Source: Palsa-1233 sp031367105
Lineage (GTDB): Bacteria > Gemmatimonadota > Gemmatimonadetes > Gemmatimonadales > GWC2-71-9
Length of the DNA stretch: 64,000 nt
Assembly: GCA_031367105.1 (NCBI GenBank)
Contig: JANLPG010000120.1
Span: 1-64,000 of the forward strand
Direction of reading: 5' to 3'
Shown here: positions 1 to 11,460 of the stretch, in pieces
How the letters are laid out: every line of letters starts with the position of its first letter
How positions within the stretch are numbered: position 1 is the first letter of the stretch
Program-made: the position numbers and the translations under genes
Notes under the pieces: generated by a model
What the model saw: only the letters and a program-made list of their open reading frames with translations
Database searches by the model: none
Told to the model about the DNA's origin: nothing

Positions 1-380
1 CCGGCTGTGAGGACGGCCTGGTGTACTCGGTAGCCATACATTCCCGGCCCACCGTACCGAGGCAATAGTGCCGGGTGGATATTGATGATCCGCCCCGGCA
101 TCGCCCGCACCAGATCGGCCGGTACCAGCTTGAGGTAACCAGCGAGTACCAGCAGTTCCACCTGGGCGAGGTGGAGCACCGACAGCCACTCCTCGGCATC
201 CCGATGATCCCGCAATTGGTGCGTCGCGACACCCCTCGCCGCCGCAAGCGCAAGGGCCGGGGCGCTTCGGTCGCTGAGCACCAGGACGACCTCGGCCACG
301 GGGTCGGCGGCGAGGGCTTCCACCAGGGCGAGAAGATTGCTGCCACGACCAGAGACGGCGACGGCGACACGGTAGGCCAC
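1..380 (-). CDS. purN: Phosphoribosylglycinamide formyltransferase, 3' end cut by window edge
   Basis: Transfers a formyl group from 10-formyl-THF to GAR in de novo purine synthesis (cytoplasm). The minus-strand translation opens VAYRVAVAVSGRGSNLLAL, the family's N-terminal phosphate-binding SGRGSN loop, and reaches the INIHPALLPRYGG active-site segment (Asn-x-His) followed by GMYGYRVHQAV. About 126 codons are present, so the C-terminal third lies outside the window. I chose GTG at 380 because it gives the usual spacing to SGRGSN and because a TAGATT box ends exactly 8 nt upstream, which suggests a leaderless mRNA. It lies 39 nt downstream of the response regulator gene and appears to have its own promoter. 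Family assignment is firm; the start is inferred. Confidence 0.9.
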   Translation of the reverse strand, partial: MAYRVAVAVSGRGSNLLALVEALAADPVAEVVLVLSDRSAPALALAAARGVATHQLRDHRDAEEWLSVLHLAQVELLVLAGYLKLVPADLVRAMPGRIINIHPALLPRYGGPGMYGYRVHQAVLTA

Positions 381-388
381 AGCCCCGA

Positions 389-394
389 AATCTA
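389..394 (-). promoter_or_regulatory. Putative -10 element TAGATT of purN
   Basis: TAGATT read on the minus strand, 8 nt before the purN GTG. The same hexamer at the same distance precedes the yggS-like gene, and close variants precede the nnr and rpiB genes. No clear -35 hexamer is visible. Confidence 0.45.
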
Positions 395-419
395 ATCCCC
401 CGTCCGGTCGCCGGAGCGC

Positions 420-1055
420 TCAGTCGCTGATCGCGGTCTCGGCCCACCGGAGCAGCTGGCTGGTCCGTGGCACGCCCAGGCGAATGCGCAGGACGTTGAT
501 GTGGTATTCGACGGTCTTGGTGGCGATGCCGAGTTCATCGGCGATCTGTCGGTAGGTATGCCCGGCTCGGAGCAGTCGCAGGATGCGGAGCTGACGCTCG
601 GACACCTGGATCGCATCGGCACCGGGGAGCGTGGGGTCGACGCCCGGCTGGGGTGCCTGTTGCCGGATGAGCGGAGTGACGTAGGTCCGGCCGGCAAGCG
701 CCTCCTCGATGGCGACACGCAATTCCGAGGCGGCCGACTGCTTCACCACATAGCCCCAGGCGCCCGCACGCAGGGCAGCGTCGACCAGCACGGGCTCGAC
801 GTGCGCCGTGAGAATGACGAACCGGGTTGCGGGATATGTCCGCACCAGCCCCGGGAGGACGCGGAGCGAGCTCTCTTCGCCGAAGGAGAGGTCGAGCACG
901 ACGACGTCGGGGGCACGAGTACGGAGCGAGTCATCGAGTTGCTCGAGGGTGACGACGCTCCCTACGATGCTGAACCATCGCTCCAGCGAGGTGGAAAGTG
1001 CCTCGGCCACGACGGGATGATCGTCGGCGATGAGCAGGGTAGGGCGGTTGGGCAT
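420..1055 (-). CDS. NarL/FixJ-family response regulator
   Basis: A 211-residue DNA-binding response regulator. The receiver domain (about 5-120) has acidic pocket D11-D12, phosphoacceptor D55 in VVVLDLS, a Thr in ILTAH and the Lys of YVVKQ. The C-terminal LuxR-type helix-turn-helix (about 150-205) contains SERQLRILRLLRAGHTYRQIA and KTVEYHINVLR, close to the family pattern. Its ATG overlaps the TGA of the histidine kinase gene by 1 nt (TGATG), so the two form a translationally coupled two-component pair. Target genes cannot be deduced; autoregulation of the membrane-protein genes ahead of the kinase is only a guess. Confidence 0.93.
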   Translation of the reverse strand: MPNRPTLLIADDHPVVAEALSTSLERWFSIVGSVVTLEQLDDSLRTRAPDVVVLDLSFGEESSLRVLPGLVRTYPATRFVILTAHVEPVLVDAALRAGAWGYVVKQSAASELRVAIEEALAGRTYVTPLIRQQAPQPGVDPTLPGADAIQVSERQLRILRLLRAGHTYRQIADELGIATKTVEYHINVLRIRLGVPRTSQLLRWAETAISD

Positions 1056-1837
1056 CAGACGTGCTCCGTCGGCAGGAATGCCACGACCCGGGTGCCGCGA
1101 CCGGGCGACGCTTCGAACAGGACGGCCCCGCCGAGCGCCGTCAGCCGCTCTCGCATCGAGGTGAGCCCGATGCCGGGGCCGGCGTCGGCCTCATCCGGAT
1201 CGAAGCCGCGTCCCGCGTCCTCGATGGTGAGCCGGATGGTACCCTCGGTCCGGCTGAGCGTCATATCCGCCCGTCCCACTCCGGCGTGGCGCGCGGCGTT
1301 GCTGAGCGCTTCCTGCGCGACACGGTAGAGCGCCAGGCGGCGCTTCGGGGTGAGACCAGTCTCGTCTGGTGCGCCTGAAAAGTGGACCTCCAGCGTCTCC
1401 CGTTCCTCCATCGAGTCCGCCAGTTCGCGCAACGCCTCGTGCAAGCCGACGTGGTCGACCACCGAGGGGTGCATCCCGCGCGCGAGCCCTCGCAAGTCAT
1501 CGGCAAGGCGGTCGAGTCGCGGGGCGACCGCGGTCGCCCGGATGACTTCGCCGGTGCGGAGGTCCGCGGCAAGAGCGAGGAGTCGCTGCACCACATCGTC
1601 GTGCAATTCGCGGGCAATGGCGGAGCGTTCCTCATCCTGCACCGCGAGCAAGCGACCCGCAAACTGCTTGCGTGCGCGGAGAAAGCGGCGCTGTTGCAGA
1701 ATGGTGGAACCGATCAACGCGGCGGTCAGGATCATTCCGACAAGGGCAAAGGTGACGATGAGTGCGACGAGCGGCGTCTGTTGCGGGGCCGCCGCAGTCG
1801 ACTGCGAGAACACGAGGAGCATCCCGAATGCCGTCAT
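1055..1837 (-). CDS. Sensor histidine kinase, NarX/DesK-like (HisKA_3)
   Basis: A 260-residue kinase. One membrane helix (about 22-47) is followed directly by a HisKA_3 dimerisation domain with the phosphoacceptor H79 in ARELHDDVVQRL, then a HATPase_c domain with the N box (ALSNAARHA), G1 box (EDAGRGFD) and G2 (GIGLTSMRERL). There is no PAS, HAMP or extracellular sensor domain, so signal detection must come from the membrane helix or a partner. The obvious candidates are the two membrane proteins encoded just upstream in the same run, the nearer sharing a 4-nt stop/start overlap. Partner of the NarL-type regulator. Confidence 0.93.
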   Translation of the reverse strand: MTAFGMLLVFSQSTAAAPQQTPLVALIVTFALVGMILTAALIGSTILQQRRFLRARKQFAGRLLAVQDEERSAIARELHDDVVQRLLALAADLRTGEVIRATAVAPRLDRLADDLRGLARGMHPSVVDHVGLHEALRELADSMEERETLEVHFSGAPDETGLTPKRRLALYRVAQEALSNAARHAGVGRADMTLSRTEGTIRLTIEDAGRGFDPDEADAGPGIGLTSMRERLTALGGAVLFEASPGRGTRVVAFLPTEHV

Positions 1838-2493
1838 ACCGGCAGCTCCCGCACGTCACGACGCACCGGTGGCAGCGCAATTGAATGGAGCAGCGCCGCG
1901 TAGCCCAGCAGCGCGACGACGTTGCGGGCGCCCAACAGCGCGTCGAGAATCGGCTCGCCGCGGAAGATCGTGATCACTGGGTGGATCATCGCCGTCGGGG
2001 CGGCAAATGCAAGGAATCCCATTCCCACCACCGATGCCGAGTCAGAGAGGAGGTATCCCTGCGCCCGGCGGAGGGAGGTTTGCAACGTGAACGCCGCCCC
2101 TCCCGTGATGAGCACGTGATGGATCGGTCCGGTCACAATCGAGTAGGTGCCCAGGTCTTCGATCGTGAGGGTGAGGAGCGCCCAGACCACCGCATAGAGT
2201 GCGCCGGCGATCCGGAATGCATCGCGTCGGCGGCGGGTCGTCTGCAGCGCAGCCATCGCCCCCATCGCGAAGAGGGCGCTGAGTGGGAGGTAGAGTTGCA
2301 GCAGGGCGTGAGCATACTCGGGGTTATCCATCAGGAGCCAGGTGCCCGCAGCGGCAATGACGCTGCTCCCTGCCCACGCCGTCAGCAGGCGTCTCGACCG
2401 GTCGAGCAAATCCCACCGCAGCAACCCGAAACCGAACAGCGCCAGTTCCATCAGATTGGTGAGCAGGTCGGTGGCGACCCGGAATGGGATCAC
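1834..2493 (-). CDS. Polytopic membrane protein, paralogue of the next gene, likely partner of the kinase
   Basis: About 219 residues, roughly seven hydrophobic segments. It is clearly related to the neighbouring protein at 2490-3140: both share a YxPxSALxA segment, a TxR linker and a following DAxRxAG segment. I place the start at GTG 2493 because it overlaps the preceding stop as GTGA, the coupling seen throughout the window. A longer frame from 2535 would only add a charged, non-hydrophobic extension inside the upstream gene. Its stop overlaps the histidine kinase ATG by 4 nt. No known family recognised; a sensory or accessory role in the two-component system is inference from gene order. 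Confidence 0.75.
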   Translation of the reverse strand: MIPFRVATDLLTNLMELALFGFGLLRWDLLDRSRRLLTAWAGSSVIAAAGTWLLMDNPEYAHALLQLYLPLSALFAMGAMAALQTTRRRRDAFRIAGALYAVVWALLTLTIEDLGTYSIVTGPIHHVLITGGAAFTLQTSLRRAQGYLLSDSASVVGMGFLAFAAPTAMIHPVITIFRGEPILDALLGARNVVALLGYAALLHSIALPPVRRDVRELPV

Positions 2494-3140
2494 GCCAGCC
2501 GCTCCGCGCTCGGAACGTGGAGCATAAACGCCCACAGCATCGGCACCATCGCGGCAAGGACGACCACGTCGCGCCAGAGCAGCATTGTCGCCACCGACAC
2601 GACACGGGTTGGCTCATACGTCGCGGCGTATGGGGCCACGATTCCCGTCGCCAGATAGAGGACGAAGAATGCGGCGGCGATCAGGGTGCCGCGGTCTTCG
2701 CTCGCTGGCCAGCGCCGGAGCTTCCGGTTCTTCCCGACCGTTACCGCCGCGATGACGGCGATCAGGAGTGCCCGTAGCGGCGCGGTCCATCGGGAGTATT
2801 CGTGCAGCTCCTCGAAGAGCGGCGTGATGATTGCCCAGGCGATCACGTAGCCGAGCCCGGCGAAACGGACGGCGTCGGCGGTATGCCGGGTACTCTGATA
2901 GGTGGCCAGGGCACAGGCGGCGAGGAGGGCGCTGAACGGCATATAGAAATGCGCGACCACGAGCCGGTCGGTCGGGAGGATGAGGCTGGCCTGCAGCAGT
3001 CGGGCAATCAATCCGAGGACGGCCCACCCCCAGGTGTACCGGCAGCCGGGGTCAAGCCGTCGCCAGCGGACCAGTCCGAACAGGACCAGCAGGATGTGGG
3101 CGGTAATCAGCAGCCAGCCGAGCATTTGGCTCGCCGTCAT
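2490..3140 (-). CDS. Polytopic membrane protein, first of a paralogous pair
   Basis: A 216-residue, strongly hydrophobic protein with about seven predicted helices, starting MTASQMLGWLLITAHI. A GGAGG ribosome-binding site sits 7 nt before the ATG. It resembles the downstream protein in length, helix spacing and the central YMPFSALLA and DAVRFAGLGYV segments, so the two probably arose by tandem duplication. It begins 11 nt after gmhB and opens the four-gene set membrane protein, membrane protein, kinase, regulator. Function unknown; it lacks recognisable transporter or enzyme motifs. Confidence 0.75.
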   Translation of the reverse strand: MTASQMLGWLLITAHILLVLFGLVRWRRLDPGCRYTWGWAVLGLIARLLQASLILPTDRLVVAHFYMPFSALLAACALATYQSTRHTADAVRFAGLGYVIAWAIITPLFEELHEYSRWTAPLRALLIAVIAAVTVGKNRKLRRWPASEDRGTLIAAAFFVLYLATGIVAPYAATYEPTRVVSVATMLLWRDVVVLAAMVPMLWAFMLHVPSAERLA

Positions 3141-3151
3141 CCCATCGCCTC

Positions 3152-3697
3152 CTATGAGCGCACTGCCTCTCGAAGGTGCGCGACGGCGGCCGAGAGATCG
3201 GCCGCGATGTGGGCGTCCATCCGTGCTGCCTCGGTGAGGTGGCGCGTCCCGACGCCGGTTTCCACCAGCACCGCCCGGCCGCCCAGCAGCATCGCCGGGA
3301 GCAGGTCCCCGGGGCGGTCGCCGATGAACCAGCTGCGGGAGAAGTCCAGATCGAGTCGAGCGGCTGCTTCACGATACAGCGCCGTCCCCGGCTTGCGACA
3401 CTGGCAGCCTCCGTCGGCGGTGTGGGGGCAGTGGAGCACGAGGTCGAGAACGACGCCTTCGGCGTGGAGCTGTCGTTCGACTTCCTGCTGGACAGCGGAG
3501 AAGTCGGCGCTGGAGTATAGCCCGCGACCGATTCCCGACTGGTTGGTGATTACCACCAGCGCAAAGCCATCGACGGCCAGCCGGCGCAATGCCTCCGGGA
3601 TCCCGGGCAAGAGGTGCACGCCGGTCGGATCACGCAGGTAGCCGGGGTCATCGATCAGGGTCCCGTCACGATCGAGGAAGACGGCTGGGCGGATCAC
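3152..3697 (-). CDS. gmhB: D-glycero-D-manno-heptose 1,7-bisphosphate 7-phosphatase family (HAD)
   Basis: A 181-residue HAD-IIIA phosphatase. Motif I is FLDRDGTLI with two Asp, followed by the family's PGYLRDP and LLPGIPEAL segments, motif II VITNQSGIGRG, the zinc loop with C-x-H and CQCRKPGTALY, and motif III WFIGDRPGD. In LPS precursor synthesis it removes the 7-phosphate of heptose bisphosphate in the cytoplasm; the histidinol-phosphatase relative is less likely because no his genes are near. The ATG overlaps the upstream lipoprotein stop by 4 nt. No other heptose pathway gene is in the window. Confidence 0.88.
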   Translation of the reverse strand: MIRPAVFLDRDGTLIDDPGYLRDPTGVHLLPGIPEALRRLAVDGFALVVITNQSGIGRGLYSSADFSAVQQEVERQLHAEGVVLDLVLHCPHTADGGCQCRKPGTALYREAAARLDLDFSRSWFIGDRPGDLLPAMLLGGRAVLVETGVGTRHLTEAARMDAHIAADLSAAVAHLREAVRS

Positions 3698-4976
3698 GGC
3701 TTCGCCTTCAGTGCATCAGCGGGCGACTTCGGCTTCGGCGGTGGGGGCGGCTTCGGCAGCACCAGCTTGCGGGTGACCGATCCCACGGAACCTCCGGCCG
3801 AGCGCACTCCACGCACTTCGATCCAGTAGGAATGTCCGGGCTGCGTCGCGCCGCGGGTGCGGATCACCAACTGGCTTCCCAGAGTCAGGCGCTTGTCAAG
3901 CGGTTCATCCTTGGGGAGGGTGTCTCGTGAAGCCTTCGGCGCGACCACGGGAACTCGCGCCTGGTTCGATGCCGCGGCGTCGCGCCGCGAGGTATCGGGC
4001 CTGACGGTATCCGGTCGCGCGGCTGCGGTGGCCCGGGCCGCCTCATCGCGCGCGCGGTAGGTCGAGTCGTGGCTGGCCCGAGGGAGGGCGGAGATGGGGC
4101 CCAGCGAGGCAGAGTCGCGCCCGGCCGCAGCGGAATCGGGGATCAGAAGCACCCGGATACTGTCGGCGGGAATCGCCAGGAGCGGATCAATCGGCTGAGC
4201 AAAGGTCAGCGTGATATTGACCGAATCGCTGCGCACGGCATCGGTCAATCGCGGCGGCAGGGTGTCGCGGAGGAACGCCCAGACCTCGCCCACTCGCGAC
4301 GAGGTTGCGCCGACGCGAACTGAATCCCACGCTTCCTTGGCATCACGAGTCGAGTTGCGATTTATATCCGCGGTCACCGTGACCAGGAACTCGCCCGTGG
4401 GAAGGGGGCCGATCCGGAAGGTACCGGTCGAGTCGGCCACGGAGCGGTACACCAGCGAGTCAGGGAGGAGCATCGCCTCGACCAGTGCGCTGGGGATGAA
4501 ACGCCGGGAGGCCCAATCGACAGCCCGCCCCTCGATCGACCGGGTCGGCAGCGTCCCGCCCGTGGCAAAAGTGATCACGTGCGACACCTTCACCGTATTG
4601 CGGCCGCCATCGGAGAGGTCCCGCAGCCCGGGCGCCAGCTCGATCCGGTAGACCGTGTTCGGGCGCCAGCCGTCGCGCGGCCGCACCGAAATCCTGCTCC
4701 GATGCCACTCAACGCGTGGGACTTCGTGCGGCTTCGAGGGCGAGAGCAGCACCAGTCGCTCGAGGTCACCGGTGCCGAGTCCGAAGTTGGGTTGGCTCCC
4801 CTCGCTGACGGTCTCGTCGAACTTGAAGTTGACCCACCCCTTGAAGTCGGCGAGAACGACCGTGGATTCCGGGTAGGTCGAAAGCAGCACCGGCGCCCGG
4901 AAGTCGGGCGGGCCGCCAGGGGGATTACCCATCCGCGCGCAACCGGCGAGGAGGATGAGCGCGAAGGTCGGCCGCC

Positions 4977-4989
<13 letters not shown>
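3694..4989 (-). CDS. Ig-like domain lipoprotein
   Basis: About 431 residues. From ATG 4989 the protein begins with an Arg-rich n-region, a short hydrophobic stretch and lipobox LAGC (C17), so it should be lipidated and exported. After the NPPGGPPD segment comes an SbsA-type Ig-like domain (about 30-120: YPESTVVL, FDETVSE, NTVYRIELAPGLRD), then a carboxypeptidase-regulatory-like beta-sandwich (RSIEGRAVDWASR, FRIGPLPTGEFLVTV). A low-complexity Ala/Arg/Asp/Thr-rich stretch precedes a Pro/Lys-rich tail. A longer in-frame start at 5037 would bury the signal peptide. The gene overlaps the valS end by 13 nt. Outer-surface structural role inferred; substrate unknown. Confidence 0.8.
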
Positions 4990-7642
<2,653 letters not shown>

Positions 7643-7646
<4 letters not shown>

Positions 7647-8083
7647 GCCGGCAACGCGTCGGAGTCGTCGATCAGGTCGAACGCCAGGTCATCCTCGCCG
7701 CGCACCAGGATGCAATCGATCACCTCGGCCGGGCGCACGGCCTCGCCCACCAGACGCAGTGCGCGGAGACGCGACCGACGATCGGGCACCCAACCGTGAA
7801 TCTCGAGCGCAAAGCGGCGCACCGGCACCACGTCGAGATGGCATTCCCGAAGGAAGAGATCGTTCTCGAGCGTGGAGAGGGCCTCGTGCACGAGTTCGGC
7901 GACCGAACCTCTTAAGGGCGCCGGCCGGACGGTGCCTCGAAGCGCGCGAGTCGCGGTCCCCCCGAAGAGCTGCCCCAGCAGAAAACCGAGGGTGGCGCCG
8001 GCCGCCAAGCCGAAGGTGACGGCCCCGATGGTGGCTGGGGCCGAGGGGGTCGGGCGGCGGTGTTGTAGAGCAAGACGTGGCAT
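7643..8083 (-). CDS. Small membrane protein with a BON-like domain
   Basis: A 146-residue protein. After an N-terminal basic stretch there is a Gly/Ala-rich hydrophobic segment (about 17-45: GAVTFGLAAGATLGFLLGQLFGG), resembling glycine-zipper membrane segments. The C-terminal half (about 65-140) has the alternating helix-strand pattern of a BON domain, including ALEIHGWVPDRRSRLRALRL. It is the first gene of the leftward run and overlaps valS by 4 nt. BON domains are thought to bind phospholipid or other periplasmic ligands; the role here is unknown and the domain call rests on pattern only. Confidence 0.6.
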
Positions 8084-8167
8084 AGTGATAAACTACAAGA
8101 CTCGGTCGGCCCGGCCTATGCCCGCGGTCCGCCCTCCAGGACCCCGAATGTGAGGCAGGTCAACGCT

Positions 8168-10105
8168 ATGGCGATCACGACGGACGGCGCGATTCGTGTC
8201 ACTCTCCCCGACGGGTCGGTTCGCGAGCTGGCGACCGGCACTACCGGGGCGGAGCTCGCCGCCCAGATCGGCGCCGGCCTGGCGCGCGCCGCCGTCGCGA
8301 TCCGGGTCGATGGTGTCGTCCACGACCTCGGACGCGCCCTCCCTGATGGGGCAGCGGTGTCGATTCTCACGGAGCGGGATGCTGACGCGTTGCCGATCCT
8401 GCGCCATTCGGCTGCCCACATTCTCGCCACGGCAGTGCGCGAACTCTTCCCGGAGGCCGGGATCGGGTTCGGCCCGTCGATTGACGAGGGGTTCTACTAC
8501 GACTTCGCGGTGCCCCGTCCCTTCACGCCCGAAGACCTCGAAGCGATCGAACAGCGGATGGGGGTCGTGGTGGAGTCTGACTATCCCTTCACACGGGAAG
8601 TGGTGTCGCGGGAGGAGGCCAACAAGCGCTTTGCCGACGATCCGCTCAAGCTCGAACGCATCTCCGAACTCGGAGCCGACGAGACCATCACCGTGTATAC
8701 CGATGGCCCATTCGTCGACCTCTGCCGGGGTCCCCACGTGCCGAGCACCGCCAAGTTGAAGCACTTCAAGCTGCTGTCGGGTGCCGGGGCGTACTGGCGC
8801 GGTGATTCGGATCGGCAGATGCTGCAACGCATCTACGGCACCGCCTTCTTCAAGAAGGACGAGCTCACGCAGCATATTTTTCGACTCGATGAGGCGAAAA
8901 AGCGCGACCATCGGGTCCTTGGGAAGCAGATGGATTTGTTCATGTTCCATCCGTTCGCGCCGGGCGCCGCCTTCTGGACCGACCGCGGCAGTGCCGTGAT
9001 GAATGAGCTCATTCGGTTTATGCGCGAGTTGCAGCGCGACGGCTATCAGGAGGTGCGCACGCCGCTGCTCTTCAACAAGGGGCTCTGGGAATTGTCGGGA
9101 CACTGGGGGAAGTACAAGGAGAATATGTTCCTGGTGCTCGACAACGAGACGGGAGAGCACGACTTCTCGCTGAAGCCGATGAACTGCCCCTCGCACTACC
9201 TGATGTATCAGGCAAAAAAACATTCGTATCGGGAGTTGCCGCTGCGTTTTTCGACGTACGATGTGCTGCACCGGAACGAAGTGTCCGGTGCACTGTCGGG
9301 CCTCACACGCGTCCGCCAGTTCCAGCAGGATGACTGCCACATCTTTCTGCTGGAGCGGCAGATCCAGGCCGAGGTGCACCGGCTGGTGCAGTTCATCATG
9401 AAGTACTACGAGACCTTCGGCCTCAAGGCGACGCTCAAGTTCGCAACGCGGCCGGAGCAGCGGATCGGCACCGATCAGATGTGGGATGAGGCGGAGCGCT
9501 CCCTGCGACACGCCCTCGAGGCCACCGGTATGCCGTATGAGCTGAAGCCTGGTGATGGCGCCTTTTACGGTCCCAAGATCGACTTCGATGTCGAGGACGC
9601 CATCGGGCGGAAGTGGCAGCTGGGCACCATTCAGCTGGACTATGCCGCGCCGGAGCGGTTCGACCTCACCTATGTGGGCGACGACAACTCCGAGCATCGA
9701 CCGGTGATCATCCACCGCGCCGTGAACGGGTCGTTCGAGCGCTTCATCGCCATCCTGATCGAGCACTTCGCGGGCGCGTTCCCGCTCTGGCTGGCACCGG
9801 AGCAGGTGCGGATCATCCCGATCAGCGACACGCAACAGGAGGCGGCCGAGGCCGCGACGTCGCAGTTGCGCAATCTGGGAATCCGGGCGCACCTTGATGA
9901 TCGTCACGAGACACTCAACTACCGCATCCGCGAAGGGGAGCTTGCCAAAGTGCCCTATATGGCCGTCATCGGACAACGCGAAGCCGATGGCGCGAGTCTC
10001 GCTGTTCGCGTGCGCGGGGCGGGGAAGAAGCAGGAGGTCGTCTCGGTCGACGACTTTGCGGCGCGCCTGGCCGACCAGGTACGGAGCCGGGCGCTGGTTC
10101 CGTGA
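8168..10105 (+). CDS. thrS: Threonyl-tRNA synthetase
   Basis: Class II synthetase, 645 residues from ATG 8168. An upstream GTG at 8150 is in frame, but the AGG-CAGG stretch between the two is better placed as the ribosome-binding site for the ATG. The N-terminal TGS domain (about 8-70), an editing domain with H80-x3-H84 and CRGPH, and the catalytic core with zinc ligands in MNCPSH, LHRNE and IIHRAV are all present. A C-terminal anticodon-binding domain follows. It is transcribed divergently from the leftward valS run and overlaps the permease gene by 4 nt (GTGA). Confidence 0.97.
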   Translation: MAITTDGAIRVTLPDGSVRELATGTTGAELAAQIGAGLARAAVAIRVDGVVHDLGRALPDGAAVSILTERDADALPILRHSAAHILATAVRELFPEAGIGFGPSIDEGFYYDFAVPRPFTPEDLEAIEQRMGVVVESDYPFTREVVSREEANKRFADDPLKLERISELGADETITVYTDGPFVDLCRGPHVPSTAKLKHFKLLSGAGAYWRGDSDRQMLQRIYGTAFFKKDELTQHIFRLDEAKKRDHRVLGKQMDLFMFHPFAPGAAFWTDRGSAVMNELIRFMRELQRDGYQEVRTPLLFNKGLWELSGHWGKYKENMFLVLDNETGEHDFSLKPMNCPSHYLMYQAKKHSYRELPLRFSTYDVLHRNEVSGALSGLTRVRQFQQDDCHIFLLERQIQAEVHRLVQFIMKYYETFGLKATLKFATRPEQRIGTDQMWDEAERSLRHALEATGMPYELKPGDGAFYGPKIDFDVEDAIGRKWQLGTIQLDYAAPERFDLTYVGDDNSEHRPVIIHRAVNGSFERFIAILIEHFAGAFPLWLAPEQVRIIPISDTQQEAAEAATSQLRNLGIRAHLDDRHETLNYRIREGELAKVPYMAVIGQREADGASLAVRVRGAGKKQEVVSVDDFAARLADQVRSRALVP

Positions 10106-11394
10106 GCGGCCCTCGCCTCGAACGCATCATCGGCGTTCGGGCGCTCGCCCTGATGCTCGTGAGTGTGACGGTGGGAGCCGGCATCTTCGGATTGCCGGCT
10201 CTCGCTGCTCGTGAGCTGGGCGCGGCGGCCGTCCTGGCGTACCTCGTCTGCGCCGTGGTGATGGGGCTGGTCGGGCTCTCGCTGGCCGAGGCGGGGAGCA
10301 GGGTGCCGAGCACCGGCGGGCTCTATGCAATGGCGACCGCAGCGTATGGGCCGTTCGCAGGCGCATTCGTGGGGATGCTGCTCTTTACCGCGAACGGCGC
10401 CTTTGCCGATGCGGCCGTCGGTGCACTCTTCGCTGATACTATGGCCCAACTGTTTCCGGCTCTCGGGGGCACGATCCCGAGGATCGCGCTCCTCCTGGTG
10501 GTCTACACCGCCGGCGCCTGGCTCAATGTGCGCGGGGTCCGCGGCGGCGTCGTGGCAGTGCAGATCACCACGGTGATGAAGCTGCTCCCGCTGGTGGCGC
10601 TCATCGCGGCCGGTGTCTTCTACGTGAAGAGCGAAAATCTGCAGTGGGCAGGGGTGCCGAGCCTCGGCGCCGTGGCTCGAACGTCGGTGTTGCTGATCTT
10701 CGCCTTTGTGGGTGTCGAAGGGGCGCTAAACGTTGCGGGTGAAGTCGTGCAGCCTTCGCGCACCATCCCGCGCGGTATTTTCTTCGGCATCCTTGGTGTC
10801 ACGGTGCTCTACCTCGGGCTGCAGTTCGTCGCGCAAGGTGTGCTTGGCGCGGGCCTCGCAACCACCACCGGTTCGCCGTTGGCCGCGACCGCTCAGGTGG
10901 CGTTTGGTGGTATCGGTGGCACGCTGGTGCTCGTGGCCATCGCTTTCGCCACGGGCGGCTTCATCTTCGCCGACCTGCTGTCCCAGCCACGGGTGGTGCT
11001 CGCCCTGGGGGAAGACGGACTCCTCCCCGCCTCCGTGGGAAGGATCGATCCGGTCCGCCGGACCCCGGCCACCGCGATCATCTGGTATGCCGTGCTCTCG
11101 GCGGCGTTGGCGATGTCGGGGACCTTCTCCGTCCTCGCGATCGTCGCGGCATCGGGGACGCTGATGAGCTATCTGATCTGCTCCGTCGGGGTAATTCGCC
11201 TGCGGCAGAAGGGAATCCGGTCGGAGGAGGAGCCATTCGTCCTGCCCGGTGGACCGACCATCCCGCTCCTCACCGGGGCAGCGATCATCGCGCTGCTTGG
11301 TTCGCTCGCGAAGGTGGAACTCCTTGCCCTTGGGGGAGTTGTGGTGGTCTGTGCGGTGCCGTATTTCATCCGGCAGCGGCGCCTCGGTAACTGA
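10102..11394 (+). CDS. APC-family amino acid permease
   Basis: A 430-residue polytopic protein with about 12 predicted helices. TM1 carries the APC signature VTVGAGIFGLPALA, the unwound GAGIFG segment that contacts the substrate's amino and carboxyl groups in this family. A second conserved segment, FAFVGVEGALNVAGEVVQPSRTIPRGI, is typical of TM6 and the following loop. The GTG start overlaps the thrS stop, so co-expression is likely, but substrate specificity (threonine or other) cannot be read from the sequence. Confidence 0.88.
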   Translation: MSGPRLERIIGVRALALMLVSVTVGAGIFGLPALAARELGAAAVLAYLVCAVVMGLVGLSLAEAGSRVPSTGGLYAMATAAYGPFAGAFVGMLLFTANGAFADAAVGALFADTMAQLFPALGGTIPRIALLLVVYTAGAWLNVRGVRGGVVAVQITTVMKLLPLVALIAAGVFYVKSENLQWAGVPSLGAVARTSVLLIFAFVGVEGALNVAGEVVQPSRTIPRGIFFGILGVTVLYLGLQFVAQGVLGAGLATTTGSPLAATAQVAFGGIGGTLVLVAIAFATGGFIFADLLSQPRVVLALGEDGLLPASVGRIDPVRRTPATAIIWYAVLSAALAMSGTFSVLAIVAASGTLMSYLICSVGVIRLRQKGIRSEEEPFVLPGGPTIPLLTGAAIIALLGSLAKVELLALGGVVVVCAVPYFIRQRRLGN

Positions 11395-11422
11395 ACTGAT
11401 GCCGTCGCCGCGCGGGAGTGTC

Positions 11423-11428
11423 TATCTT
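11423..11428 (+). promoter_or_regulatory. Putative -10 element TATCTT upstream of the thiolase gene
   Basis: TATCTT 32 nt before the thiolase ATG, in the only spacer between permease and thiolase. It matches the TAGATT/TATCTT set found in front of several other first genes. No convincing -35. Confidence 0.35.
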
Positions 11429-11460
11429 TGCAGCGGGTTCACTCCATCAGGAATGGCACC

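Noticed and set aside
8093..9976. A 627-codon open frame on the minus strand opposite thrS
   Set aside because: High-GC codon use leaves the antisense frame open; the plus-strand product is an unmistakable threonyl-tRNA synthetase and the antisense product has no motifs.
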